Of a stretch of 64,000 nt of DNA, positions 44,788 to 53,504 are shown piece after piece (position 1 is the first letter of the stretch; each line of letters begins with the position of its first letter). This DNA comes from an uncultured Muribaculaceae bacterium (GTDB taxonomy: Bacteria > Bacteroidota > Bacteroidia > Bacteroidales > Muribaculaceae): the NCBI GenBank assembly GCA_910586565.1, contig CAJUIT010000014.1:7453-71452 (forward strand), read 5' to 3'. The notes under the pieces are model-generated. The model was not told the DNA's origin and made no database searches. It saw nothing but the letters and a program-made list of their open reading frames with translations. Position numbers and translations under genes: made by a program.

Positions 44788-45969
44788 ATGGAAACACTTA
44801 TGCTTCTTTCGGCCGAGGAGGCCGCTTTGCGGCGCGAGAAAGTGCAGCGCCTCATGCGCGACCGCGGAATCGACGGCATTCTCGTCAACGATAATGCCAA
44901 CCTGTTCTATTTCACCGGCAGGGTCTATGCAGGTTTCGCCTATATTCCCGCCGAAGGGAGCGGCCTCTGGCTTGTGCGCCGCCCGGTGGAACTTGAAGGG
45001 GATGGGGTTGCCTACATACATCGCCCCGAGGATATCCCCTCGCGTTTGGCTGAGGCCGGAATCGCAATGCCCCGAAAACTCGGTTTGGAAGCCGATATAA
45101 TGCCCTACACCACAGTGTGCAGGTTGATGGAGGTGTTCAAACCCGCCGAAACCGACAACTGCACACCGCTCATCCGCATGGCGCGCTCGGTAAAAACCCC
45201 ATTTGAGGCTGAATTGATGCGCCAATCGGGCATCAAGCATGAGCAGGTCTATCGCAAGGTGCCCGGACTTTACCGCACCGGCATGACCGACCACGAGCTT
45301 CAGGTGGAGATTGAGCGCCTGAGCCGGCTGGAAGGGTGCCTGGGCGTGTTCCGCATCTCGGGGCAGTCGATGGAGCTTTTCATGGGGAATATACTCTGTG
45401 GCAAAAACGCCGATGTGCCCACCCCCTACGATTTCGCAATGGGTGGACGCGGCCTCGACCCGTCGCTGCCCGTGGGTGCCTCGGGCGATGAAATCCGCCG
45501 CGGAACCACGGTGATGGTCGACCTCAACGGCGATTTCACCGGCTACATGACCGACATGACCCGCGTGTTCTCGGTTGGCGACCTCCCTCAGCTGGCGCTC
45601 GATGCACACCAATGCTCAATTGACATCTGCCGCATGTTTGAAAAGCAGGCACTCCCCGGAGTGGAAGCCAAGGAGCTTTACCACGCCGCTGCCGATATGG
45701 CCGAGGAGCGCGGATTGAGCCGCTATTTCATGGGGCACCGACAGCATGCCGGCTTTGTGGGGCATGGTCTCGGAATCGAGATTAACGAATGGCCGGTGAT
45801 TGCCCCGCGCAGCCGCGATGTGCTTGCCGCCGGCAATATGATTGCCCTTGAGCCCAAGTTCGTAATCCCCGAAGTTGGCGCGGTGGGCATCGAGAATACC
45901 TACCACATAACCCCCGACGGCGCAGTTGCGCTCACCGGCGCTCCCGAGGAGATTGTGGCGTTGCTTTGA
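44788..45969 (+). CDS. M24-family Xaa-Pro aminopeptidase-like protein
   Basis: 393 residues. The N-terminal creatinase-like domain (about 1-140) precedes a pita-bread domain with metal ligands in VMVDLNGDFTGYMTDMTRVF (two Asp), VGHGLGIEIN (His) and the final EPKF and GIENTYHIT (Glu). It removes N-terminal residues preceding proline, or is a related peptidase. It lies 19 bases after gldH and is probably co-transcribed. Confidence 0.88.
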   Translation: METLMLLSAEEAALRREKVQRLMRDRGIDGILVNDNANLFYFTGRVYAGFAYIPAEGSGLWLVRRPVELEGDGVAYIHRPEDIPSRLAEAGIAMPRKLGLEADIMPYTTVCRLMEVFKPAETDNCTPLIRMARSVKTPFEAELMRQSGIKHEQVYRKVPGLYRTGMTDHELQVEIERLSRLEGCLGVFRISGQSMELFMGNILCGKNADVPTPYDFAMGGRGLDPSLPVGASGDEIRRGTTVMVDLNGDFTGYMTDMTRVFSVGDLPQLALDAHQCSIDICRMFEKQALPGVEAKELYHAAADMAEERGLSRYFMGHRQHAGFVGHGLGIEINEWPVIAPRSRDVLAAGNMIALEPKFVIPEVGAVGIENTYHITPDGAVALTGAPEEIVALL

Positions 45970-46042
45970 TGCGCCGCCAATCCTCCACAAGCTATTAATC
46001 CCCATCATTCATCATCCACGCGGATATATCCACTCATCAATC

Positions 46043-47494
46043 ATGACCACTGACGAACTTTCAGCTGATTTGGCAGCGCAGTTGCGCGAGAAAATCGATA
46101 AACCGGTGTTTCATCTCGTTGGAGAGGCTGCCGACGCTCTCGACCGCGAATGCTACGTGGTGGGGGGCTATGTGCGCGACCTTTTACTCGGACGCCCGTC
46201 GAAGGATATTGATTTCGTAACGGTGGGGAGCGGCATTGAGGTGGCGCAGGGTGTTGCGCGCAAGCTCAAGGGGAGTCACCTTTCGGTGTTCCGCAATTTC
46301 GGAACGGCGCAGGTGAAAAACCGCAGTCATGAGCTTGAGTTTGTGGGGGCGCGCAAGGAATCCTACAACCGCAACAGCCGCAAGCCGATTGTTGAGGATG
46401 GAACTTTGCACGACGACATATCGCGCCGCGATTTCACGGTGAATGCAATGGCGCTGTGTGTGAACGAGGGGCGTTTCGGTGAGCTTGTCGACCTTTACGG
46501 TGGTATGGCGGATTTGCAGAGCAAACTACTGCGCACCCCGCTCGACCCCGACGTGACTTTCAGCGACGACCCTCTGCGCATGATGAGGGCGATTCGTTTC
46601 GCCACTCAGTTAGGGTTCGACATCGTGCCCGAAACGTTTGAGGCAATCCGTCGCAATGCCTCGCGCATCACAATCATTTCGCGTGAGAGGGTGATGGATG
46701 AGCTCATGAAGATAATGAAGGCTCCGCGCCCCTCGGTGGGGTGGGTGCTTCTGCTCAAATCGGGATTGCTGAAGCTTATTTTTCCCGAACTTCAGGCGTT
46801 GCGCGGGGTTGAGACCGTGCGCGGGGTGGGTCACAAGGATAATTTCTACCACACGATGGCCGTGCTCGACAATGTTGCCGAACGCAGTGACAACGTGTGG
46901 CTCCGTTGGGGGGCGCTTCTCCACGACATTGCAAAACCGGTGACCAAGCGTTGGGACGATGCGCTGGGGTGGACATTCCACGGCCATAATGCTGTGGGGG
47001 CGAAGATGGTGCCGAGGCTGTTCCGCAAAATGAAATTCCCTCTCAACGACAAGATGAAATATGTGCAGAAGCTTGTCGACCTGCACATGCGCCCCATTGC
47101 GTTGGTTGAGGATGTGGTGACCGACTCGGCTGTGCGCCGCCTTCTGTTCGATGCCGGCGATGATATTGACGATCTGATGCTGCTCTGCTCGGCCGACATA
47201 ACCTCGAAGAACCGCGACAAGGTGGAACGGTTCCGGGCCAATTATGAGCTAGTAAAGCAGAAAATGGTTGAGCTTGAGGAGCGCGACCGCATCCGCAATT
47301 TCCAGCCGCCGGTTGACGGGGTGGAGATTATGCGCACTTTCAATCTCGGTGAATGCCGCGAGGTTGGTGTGATTAAGGAGCGCATTAAAAATGCCATTCT
47401 CGACGGGGAGATTCCCAATGAGCACGAGCCCGCGCGTGAGCTGATGATTAAGTTCGCGGCCGAGGAGCTCGGGTTGCACCCCGTTCAGGCCTGA
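46043..47494 (+). CDS. cca: CCA-adding tRNA nucleotidyltransferase with HD domain
   Basis: 483 residues from ATG 46043 (MTTDELSADL); the longer upstream frame overlaps the peptidase gene and is rejected. Class II polymerase head: GGYVRD (41-46), DID (55-57), DISRRDFTVNAMA (about 132-144), then an RRFA-like RNA-binding neck, and a C-terminal HD domain (LLHDIAKP, HNAVGA, HMRP). Repairs or adds the 3' CCA, which the tRNA-Pro gene at 50870 does not encode. Its end overlaps the convergent mgtC gene by ten bases. Confidence 0.94.
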   Translation: MTTDELSADLAAQLREKIDKPVFHLVGEAADALDRECYVVGGYVRDLLLGRPSKDIDFVTVGSGIEVAQGVARKLKGSHLSVFRNFGTAQVKNRSHELEFVGARKESYNRNSRKPIVEDGTLHDDISRRDFTVNAMALCVNEGRFGELVDLYGGMADLQSKLLRTPLDPDVTFSDDPLRMMRAIRFATQLGFDIVPETFEAIRRNASRITIISRERVMDELMKIMKAPRPSVGWVLLLKSGLLKLIFPELQALRGVETVRGVGHKDNFYHTMAVLDNVAERSDNVWLRWGALLHDIAKPVTKRWDDALGWTFHGHNAVGAKMVPRLFRKMKFPLNDKMKYVQKLVDLHMRPIALVEDVVTDSAVRRLLFDAGDDIDDLMLLCSADITSKNRDKVERFRANYELVKQKMVELEERDRIRNFQPPVDGVEIMRTFNLGECREVGVIKERIKNAILDGEIPNEHEPARELMIKFAAEELGLHPVQA

Positions 47495-48204
47495 GAGGTG
47501 AGCACGAGCGATTTTGTGTCGGCGAGTTCGCGAATGTCGTGAAACATCGGCAGATAGTTGCGATGAGTCGGGGCGAGGACCACGAAATTCAGTTCGGTGA
47601 TGTTGTTCTCATAGTCATAGCGGATGAAATAGGTTGACATGTGCACCCCGTGGGTGTCGAACACCTGCCGGTAGGGGGCGATGTCGTTGATTATACCCTT
47701 CACCTCAAGGCGCAAAGCGCGGTTTTCCTGCCCCATGTTGCGTCGCTGCTCGTAGATTTCAAACAACACAAGCGTTATCAGAATCATGGCTGTGGCGATG
47801 ATGGAGCACCAATACATCCCCACACCCACGGCCATGCCTATCGTGGCTGTCATCCAGATGCCGGCGGCGGTAGTGAGGCCGCGCACCGACCCTTTCATGT
47901 GAATCATGGCTCCGCCGCCGAGAAAGCCCACACCGGTTATAACTTGTGCGGCAATGCGGCCGGGGTCGCCGTTTTTCAGTCCGAGATACACCTGCGGAAC
48001 GTAGATTGAAAGCAACATCGCCAGGCAGGCACCCATCGAAATCAGAGCGAAGGTGCGCACTCCGGCAATCTGCCCCTTGCGTTTGCGCTCGGCTCCCACC
48101 ATTGCGCCAAGCAACATGCTGATGAAAAGTTTGAACACGGCGTTGCCGAGTGTCACGTCGGTGGATGTGATGTTGTTGTAGATTGATTCAAGAAAGGATT
48201 GCAT
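47485..48204 (-). CDS. MgtC/SapB-family membrane protein
   Basis: 239 residues. About five membrane helices with GAMVGAERKRKGQIAGVRTFALISMGACLAM (about 33-62; GAERKRKGQIAGVRT is the signature) and ITGVGFLGGGAMI. The C-terminal cytoplasmic part (about 165-239) is ACT-like. MgtC proteins modulate ATP synthase or membrane potential under Mg2+ limitation. Start 48204 (MQSFLES) chosen by homology and a promoter 26 bases upstream. No magnesium sensor leader visible. Confidence 0.88.
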   Translation of the reverse strand: MQSFLESIYNNITSTDVTLGNAVFKLFISMLLGAMVGAERKRKGQIAGVRTFALISMGACLAMLLSIYVPQVYLGLKNGDPGRIAAQVITGVGFLGGGAMIHMKGSVRGLTTAAGIWMTATIGMAVGVGMYWCSIIATAMILITLVLFEIYEQRRNMGQENRALRLEVKGIINDIAPYRQVFDTHGVHMSTYFIRYDYENNITELNFVVLAPTHRNYLPMFHDIRELADTKSLVLTSQA

Positions 48205-48229
48205 TTCGGTGCTTGTTTTGAGATGTTGG

Positions 48230-48237
48230 CAAAGATA
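48230..48237 (-). promoter_or_regulatory. -7 element of the MgtC-like gene
   Basis: TATCTTTG on the minus strand with GTTG 20 bases upstream (48258-48261). Leader about 20 nt. Confidence 0.5.
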
Positions 48238-48309
48238 GCGTTTCAATGCGACACGTGCAACAACGCAGCCACGTTGTTGCACGGTGAAGTAGCTTAGTTA
48301 CGGGAGAGG

Positions 48310-49044
48310 TTAGACCGAGACCTTGAAAATGCTTTCGCCGGCCTTTACGATGTAGATGCCCGAGGGAACGGAGCGGGTGCCGCGCGCCCCTGAGTAGAGC
48401 ATCGTGCCGTTGACGGTGTAGATTTCAACACGGATATTGTCGGGACATTCAACCGAGATGCTCCCGGTGCCGGTTGTTACAGAAATGTCGGCTTCAACAT
48501 CGTCAACAACCGATTTCAAACCGGTCACAATTTGTTTTTCGGCGAATCGGCTCCACGGCTGTGTGGTGCGGTAGGCTTCCTGTTGAGCTTCGGGCAGACT
48601 TTTCCAGATGTCGAGTGTGGCCTGTGCATAGATGGCGTCGGAGAAGGGGTCCCCTTCAACAATCGGCAGGTTGTAGCGCATCACGGTAACCGTTTGCAGG
48701 TTCGGGGCGGCAAACGCATTGTTACCGATGGTGAGCGACATATATGTGGAGGTGGATTTTGTGGGGCCGAAAGTGAGTGAGGTCATAACCTCGCATACCG
48801 CAAAGACGTTTTCGTTCACTTTTGTGACGTAGTAGTTATGGCTGTCATCCCTTCTCACTCCCTCGGGAATCACTACGTTGGCCGGAAGATCGTCGGTGTA
48901 ACCTATAATTGTGGCGTTGGTGCCGTTTCCGTCGTAGGTGATTCCGTCGATGGTGAATTCAACAGCTGAGGCATTGAATGCTGTTGCAGTTAAAATCAAG
49001 CCTGTTGTTGCAGTGATTAATGTTTTAAGAGTGTTCATAGTCAA
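48310..49044 (-). CDS. secreted LRR-like (BspA-type) protein with type IX sorting tail
   Basis: 244 residues. The signal peptide ends near ASAVE (about 26). The middle part (VVIPEGV..., SLTFGPTKS, SLTIGNNAFAAPNLQTVTV, about 58-120) resembles one or two BspA-like leucine-rich repeats. The last 40 residues (VEIYTVNGTMLYSG, then PSGIYIVKAGESIFKVSV) match the Por-type C-terminal sorting domain. Unusually short for a BspA-like surface protein, so possibly a reduced family member. Start 49044 or 49038. Confidence 0.7.
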   Translation of the reverse strand: MTMNTLKTLITATTGLILTATAFNASAVEFTIDGITYDGNGTNATIIGYTDDLPANVVIPEGVRRDDSHNYYVTKVNENVFAVCEVMTSLTFGPTKSTSTYMSLTIGNNAFAAPNLQTVTVMRYNLPIVEGDPFSDAIYAQATLDIWKSLPEAQQEAYRTTQPWSRFAEKQIVTGLKSVVDDVEADISVTTGTGSISVECPDNIRVEIYTVNGTMLYSGARGTRSVPSGIYIVKAGESIFKVSV

Positions 49045-49281
49045 ATTCTTAAAGTGTGTTAGTCATAAATAAACAGTGAAACGCCACGTTTGTGGGGCGG
49101 TGTTTTGAATGTATAACGAGCCGTGGGGTGTTAAAGTTCGTTTGTATCTGCCGTGTGAGCTGCGGGAGGTTCAACCATTTGTCGGAGCTGTGCGTTTATC
49201 TGTCAGCTTCGGAGAGTGAACCGCCGCTATGTGCGGTTGTGAGTTCCTCCTCCGGCTTATTGAAACTTAAAATATTAAGAT

Positions 49282-49575
49282 ATGGATTACACACAGATGA
49301 TTGAAAGCGGGAAGGTAGTGCTTGTTGAATTTTTTGCAAGCTGGTGCCCTCACTGCCACAAAATGATGCCCGTGGTTGGGCAGATTGAAGAACTGCTAGC
49401 CGGCAGAGTACCTGTTTATAAGCTCGATATTGATGACAATCAGGATGCGGCGGCTGCTGCGTCGGTCGACACCGTTCCAACATTCCTGCTCTATGCCGAC
49501 GGAAAATTGGTTTGGCGTCACAGCGGCGAAATCGACGGTGAGGTGCTTTACGGCAAAGTGGAGTCGTTTCTTTAA
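49282..49575 (+). CDS. thioredoxin-family protein
   Basis: 97 residues with the active site WCPHC (Cys22, Cys25), cis-Pro in VPTF and no signal peptide, so cytoplasmic. CPHC differs from the CGPC of housekeeping thioredoxin and resembles DsbA-like sites. Ten to sixteen bases before the VKOR gene, suggesting a shared redox pathway. Confidence 0.88.
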   Translation: MDYTQMIESGKVVLVEFFASWCPHCHKMMPVVGQIEELLAGRVPVYKLDIDDNQDAAAAASVDTVPTFLLYADGKLVWRHSGEIDGEVLYGKVESFL

Positions 49576-49590
49576 TCTCCTGAGGTGTCT

Positions 49591-50601
49591 ATGGCAGGAC
49601 GAGACAATAACCGGCCTCATTCGATATTCACCGATTTCCTGACGGCGCTCGGGGTGCCTTTTACCGCTACCTATGCGGTGGAGCGCTTCGAGTCGATGCC
49701 GTTCAAATCGCTGTTCGGCATGTCGAAGTTGCTGAAAGAATATGGGGTTGAGAGTGAGGGAGTGAAGCTTGCATCGGTTGCCGATGTGGTCAAACTCCCC
49801 GTGCCGTTTATTGCGGCCACAGCTGTGGGTCCGGTAATTGTTATGCAGGTGGGGAACGGGTTGCTAAACTATAAGTCGCATGGAGTGCCCGAATCCATGC
49901 CGCTCGACGATTTCATCTCGGCGTGGGATGGCACGGCTTTTTTAGCCTATCCATCGCATGATGCCTGCGAGCCCGATTATAGCTCCCACCGGCTTACCGA
50001 ACTGGTGCGCTCAATGGCGCGGTGTGCGTTGTGGGTGTGCGTGGCTGTTCTGTTGGTCTATTCGTTGTGGGCGTCGGGCATTGTGCATTCGGCCTCGCTG
50101 CTTGCCGTTGCGGCGCTTGATGTGGCCGGACTCTACGTGACATGGCTGCTGCTGCAGAAAACGCTTAACATCCACACCAGGGCTGCCGAGCGCGTGTGTG
50201 GAATCATTGAGCAGGGTGGATGCGACAACGTTCTGAAAACCGGTGCGTCAAAATTGTTTGGCGTGTTCAGTTGGAGCGAGGTGGGGTTCGCCTATTTTTC
50301 AGTGAGCCTGCTTGCACTCCTTCTTTATCCCGGTTGCGCGCGCTGGCTCGCATTGTGCAATCTCTGTTGCCTGCCATTCAGTTTCTGGAGTGTTTGGTAT
50401 CAGAAATTCCGTGCAAAAGCATGGTGCACGCTTTGCCTCACGGTGCAGGCTCTGTTGTGGCTGCAGTTTTTCTGCTATCTGGCGGGAGGTGTGCTGAAGC
50501 ATGCTTTTCCGCTTGGCACAGGCTTTTTTGCACTCGGCGTGGTTTATGTTACGGTGCTTTTGGCTCTTAACCGCGTTATGCCGCATTTTGAGGCCCGGTA
50601 A
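49591..50601 (+). CDS. C39-like / vitamin K epoxide reductase (VKOR) membrane protein
   Basis: 336 residues from ATG 49591 (a GTG at 49585 is also possible). Residues about 1-120 look like a C39 peptidase-like fold without its catalytic Cys. Then five membrane helices of a VKOR domain with Cys203 and Cys211 (CGIIEQGGC) and the CxxC Cys279-Cys282 (WCTLC). VKOR oxidises DsbA-like partners with quinone. The thioredoxin domain often fused at the C-terminus in Bacteroidetes homologues is absent, and the preceding thioredoxin gene may supply it. A small leader-like peptide follows. Confidence 0.82.
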   Translation: MAGRDNNRPHSIFTDFLTALGVPFTATYAVERFESMPFKSLFGMSKLLKEYGVESEGVKLASVADVVKLPVPFIAATAVGPVIVMQVGNGLLNYKSHGVPESMPLDDFISAWDGTAFLAYPSHDACEPDYSSHRLTELVRSMARCALWVCVAVLLVYSLWASGIVHSASLLAVAALDVAGLYVTWLLLQKTLNIHTRAAERVCGIIEQGGCDNVLKTGASKLFGVFSWSEVGFAYFSVSLLALLLYPGCARWLALCNLCCLPFSFWSVWYQKFRAKAWCTLCLTVQALLWLQFFCYLAGGVLKHAFPLGTGFFALGVVYVTVLLALNRVMPHFEAR

Positions 50602-50642
50602 GCCTCGAATCGTTTACGAAAAATCAAACGTATTGCTTGCTT

Positions 50643-50843
50643 ATGAAACCGCATCCATTGAAACTTTCACGCCCCGAGGGGCTTGACTGCCATCGGTTGT
50701 CGGCGGCGGAACTTAACGAAGTGCGCTTCCACACCAACGGCTCTGTAATCACGCCGCGTGCGCTTGGAGGCGCGGCTGTGGCTGCGTCCCCTTCAGCGGG
50801 GGCGACAGTGGTAAGGGGTAAAAATGAAAATGGACGCAACTGA
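50643..50843 (+). CDS. small peptide after the C39-like/VKOR gene, double-glycine-leader-like
   Basis: 66 residues from ATG 50643. The segment LSAAELNEV (about 20-28) followed by ALGGAAVAAS (about 42-51) recalls double-glycine leaders (LSxxEL...GG), but the GG is about 14 residues further on than usual. C-terminal part basic and Gly/Ala-rich. It is followed by a terminator. It may be a secreted or modified peptide, or a chance ORF. No modifying enzyme other than VKOR/thioredoxin is adjacent. Confidence 0.5.
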   Translation: MKPHPLKLSRPEGLDCHRLSAAELNEVRFHTNGSVITPRALGGAAVAASPSAGATVVRGKNENGRN

Positions 50844-50863
50844 AAAGTTGCATCCATTTTTGC
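50827..50863 (+). terminator. intrinsic terminator after the small peptide
   Basis: AAAATGGACGCAAC pairs with GTTGCATCCATTTT (one mismatch) around TGAAAA, then TT. It overlaps the last codons of the peptide ORF. Confidence 0.7.
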
Positions 50864-50869
50864 TTTTGG

Positions 50870-50943
50870 TCGGGGTGACTAGACTCGAACTAGCGACCTC
50901 ACGCCCCCCAGACGCGTACTCTAACCAACTGAGCTACACCCCG
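50870..50943 (-). tRNA. tRNA-Pro (anticodon GGG)
   Basis: 74 nt on the minus strand. Acceptor stem CGGGGTG/CACCCCG, D-arm GCTC...GAGT, anticodon stem CGCGT/GCGTG (two G-T pairs) around CTGGGGG, hence anticodon GGG for proline codons CCC/CCU. T-arm CTAGT/GCTAG with TTCGAGT. Discriminator A, no encoded CCA. Its promoter is 51034-51065. CCC is a favoured proline codon in this window. Confidence 0.93.
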
Positions 50944-51033
50944 AATAATTGACCGTGGCCGACTTGCCTGTGTGCCTTCTGTGAAGGTGACCTCTCGTGG
51001 TCTTTGGCAGTGGGCTTGGCCTCAAAAGCGATG

Positions 51034-51065
51034 CAAAGGTAGGCACTTTTTTGATTCCTGCCAAA
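51034..51065 (-). promoter_or_regulatory. promoter of tRNA-Pro
   Basis: Minus strand TTTG (51062-51065), 20 bases, TACCTTTG (51034-51041), about 90 bases upstream of the mature tRNA. Confidence 0.7.
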
Positions 51066-51308
51066 TTTTCGGGCAACTTTTTTTGAGATTTTTTGCAACT
51101 AAATTTTGCTATCGGATGGAACACGTTAATAATCAGTCGGTAGCTTACGAAAGAAAAAATGAGCGTTTTTGGACTATGTGTTCACCATGCTGCATGTTAA
51201 TAAGCGGTCATAGTTTATCGCTGTCTGAACTTTTGATTCCTCACGGTAGCTTTTTTGGCGTTGAAAGGTGTTATAATAATGAGATTATCCCAATACGTAG
51301 CATCCGAT
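51066..51308. other. intergenic region, nothing recognised
   Basis: Between the tRNA-Pro promoter and the promoter of the ArgC-like gene I see no gene, repeat or clear structure. Confidence 0.5.
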
Positions 51309-51340
51309 TTTGTGCGCCTGCAAATTAATTGCTATTTTTG
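51309..51340 (+). promoter_or_regulatory. promoter of the ArgC-like gene
   Basis: TTTG (51309-51312), 20 bases, TATTTTTG (51333-51340). Leader about 40 nt. Confidence 0.55.
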
Positions 51341-51387
51341 CATAGTTGACTGCGCCTGCCGTCGTCTCACTTAACAATCTTCATATC

Positions 51388-52419
51388 ATGATAAAAGTTG
51401 GAATCCTGGCTGCCGATACCCCCGCCGCCGGTGAATTGATAAGAATTCTTATAAACCACCCCGATGTTGAGCTTAAAACTCTTGCATCTGATGCCAATGC
51501 AGGTGTGCATGTCACACGGCTGCACCGTGGCCTCACCGGCGATTCCAACCTCGAATTGTTGCCCGTTTCGGCGCTCGTTCCCGAGGGGCACGATGTGGTA
51601 TTCCTGTGTGGCGAGCCTTGGATGGCCATTAGATGGATGGAGCAGCACGAGGCTGCGGCAGCAGAGGGTGAGGTGCGGTTGATTGACCTCACCGGGGCTT
51701 TCAGGGATGGAAGCTATAGTATGGTGTATGGATTTCCCGAGCAGAATCGCAAGGCGCTTGTGCGCGGAGCCACGCGTGCATCTGTTCCGTCGGCTGTGGC
51801 AATGGCCATTGAACCGGCCCTGTTTCCGTTGGCAAAGAACGGCGTGCTGTCGGCAGGGGTGAGTGCGTTGGTGTCGGTGCCCGACCCTGTTCCATTCGAG
51901 CCTGCGCAGCTTGAGTTTGGCGGTTCGCTTGAACAACAATTGCTGTCGTCGACACGATTGGACCCCATTGCACCGCAGGAGCACCGTCCCGACGGCGATT
52001 CGGCCTCCGCAGAGGTGACGGCTGCAGTTAAAAGCATGCAAAGCTCATTTCCGTGGCCTGTGCGGGTGAAGCTGTCGCGCAACACTAATCATGCACGAGG
52101 AATCACCGCCAAGGTGACAACCGAGTGCTCAGTGGCTTTGGGCGAACTTGAACGGATGTTTGCCGACGCCTACGAAGATCACAATTTCACTTATCCCGTT
52201 GCTGAGATTCCTGTTGAGGCCGATGTGGCCAACACCAACAAATGCCTTTTGAACCTTCGCTATACAACGGGAGTGGATTCTGGCTTGCCGGTGCTTGAGA
52301 TAAGCACCGTTATCGACGGATTGCTCAAAGGGGCTGCAGGCACCGCGGTGCATTGCATGAATCTGCTTTTCGGGTTGTCGGAGCGCACAGGCCTGGCGTT
52401 GAAAGCCTCGGTTGTCTGA
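51388..52419 (+). CDS. ArgC-like protein lacking the catalytic cysteine (probable pseudoenzyme)
   Basis: 343 residues from ATG 51388. Clear similarity to N-acetyl-gamma-glutamyl-phosphate reductase: GELIRILINHPDVEL (about 15-29), VVFL, LIDLTGAFR, RGITAKV and DGLLKGAAGTAVHCMNLLFG (about 310-329). The active-site block VPGCYPTA of ArgC reads VPSAVAMA here, so the catalytic Cys is Ala, and the dinucleotide loop GATGYTG reads AADTPAAG. It should not reduce acyl phosphates. No other arginine gene is nearby. A dedicated promoter and intact frame argue against simple decay. Confidence 0.8.
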   Translation: MIKVGILAADTPAAGELIRILINHPDVELKTLASDANAGVHVTRLHRGLTGDSNLELLPVSALVPEGHDVVFLCGEPWMAIRWMEQHEAAAAEGEVRLIDLTGAFRDGSYSMVYGFPEQNRKALVRGATRASVPSAVAMAIEPALFPLAKNGVLSAGVSALVSVPDPVPFEPAQLEFGGSLEQQLLSSTRLDPIAPQEHRPDGDSASAEVTAAVKSMQSSFPWPVRVKLSRNTNHARGITAKVTTECSVALGELERMFADAYEDHNFTYPVAEIPVEADVANTNKCLLNLRYTTGVDSGLPVLEISTVIDGLLKGAAGTAVHCMNLLFGLSERTGLALKASVV

Positions 52420-52480
52420 GAACTGTTCTAAACCCGAAATAAGATTAAACAGTCTCTAAAAAGCTTTATTCCACTGAGTT

Positions 52481-53470
52481 CTACAACTTGAGATGTTGCT
52501 GTGGCGACAGATGCCTGACGAAGTCGAATTCGAGCGTGCGGCTCAATCCTTCAGCAAGGGTGAATGGTGCAGCAAAGCCCGAACTGTGTGCTTTCGATGA
52601 ATTGAATTGGGTTGAGATACAGAATTTTTTCACCCTCACGGAACTTATGGGTAATTTCCTCCGCAGCAGCCGTGCAAGCAGGTCGAAGCATTTGCCGCCT
52701 GCCATGCCGAGCCACAGCGGGAAATGGATTGAAGGCACGTGCCTGTTGAGCTCGCGGCTTGCGTGGCTCACCAGTTCGTTCATGGTCATGTCGGGGCTGT
52801 CGGTGTAGTTGAACACATTGAATCCCTTTGTGACATCGCGCAGCATGAATAGCAGAAATGCAGCCACATTTCCCACGTAGGCCATCGCCTTGCGGTTGTT
52901 ACCGTTGCCAACCATCAGAAAGCGGCCGCCGGCAATCTGCGACAGAAGATTATGCACATTTCCGCGGTTACGTTCGCCGAATGTCACTGTGGGGCGCAGA
53001 ATGTCGATGTTCCAATCGGGGTGCGATTCATACCATTGACGAGCCACAGCCTCGGCTTCGGCTTTCGATTTTCCGTAGTGGTTCGACGGTGCTATTGTGC
53101 CGCTTTCATCGCAGTTGGCCGCGCTGTTGCCGTAAACGGCTACCGACGACACGAAAATCAACCGGGTTATGTTGTTGCGGCTCATAGCCTCGAGGGTCAC
53201 TTTCATCCCCCCGACGTTGGTTTCGAAGTAGCGTTCGATGGGTGTGACATCGTCGCGGTGTTCGGCAGCGAGAAGCACCACGGCATCCGCTCCGGCCAAC
53301 TCGCCGGTGATTTGACCGAGGTTTCTAACATCGCCTATGTGAGTCAGTGCCGGGAAAAACGCGCTTTGCTGCAAGTCGATGTTTTTAACTTCCCAACCGG
53401 TTGTTTCTGAAATCAGGTCGATAAGCCTGCTCCCGATAAAACCGCTTCCCCCTATAACCGCTACTTTCAT
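52481..53470 (-). CDS. NAD(P)-dependent epimerase/dehydratase (SDR family)
   Basis: 329 residues. Rossmann motif GGSGFIG (8-14), catalytic region FVSSVAVYG with YGKSK (Tyr and Lys, about 133-137). The extended-SDR fold acts on nucleotide sugars or related polyols. Last gene of the exopolysaccharide run, separated by 34 bases from the GT2 gene, so it may supply or modify a sugar donor. Confidence 0.82.
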   Translation of the reverse strand: MKVAVIGGSGFIGSRLIDLISETTGWEVKNIDLQQSAFFPALTHIGDVRNLGQITGELAGADAVVLLAAEHRDDVTPIERYFETNVGGMKVTLEAMSRNNITRLIFVSSVAVYGNSAANCDESGTIAPSNHYGKSKAEAEAVARQWYESHPDWNIDILRPTVTFGERNRGNVHNLLSQIAGGRFLMVGNGNNRKAMAYVGNVAAFLLFMLRDVTKGFNVFNYTDSPDMTMNELVSHASRELNRHVPSIHFPLWLGMAGGKCFDLLARLLRRKLPISSVRVKKFCISTQFNSSKAHSSGFAAPFTLAEGLSRTLEFDFVRHLSPQQHLKL

Positions 53471-53504
53471 GCGTGAAGATTTAGTTGTGCAGTTCCGTTG
53501 AACT

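Noticed and set aside
51388..52419. Functional N-acetyl-gamma-glutamyl-phosphate reductase
   Set aside because: The catalytic Cys position holds Ala and the NADP loop is altered.
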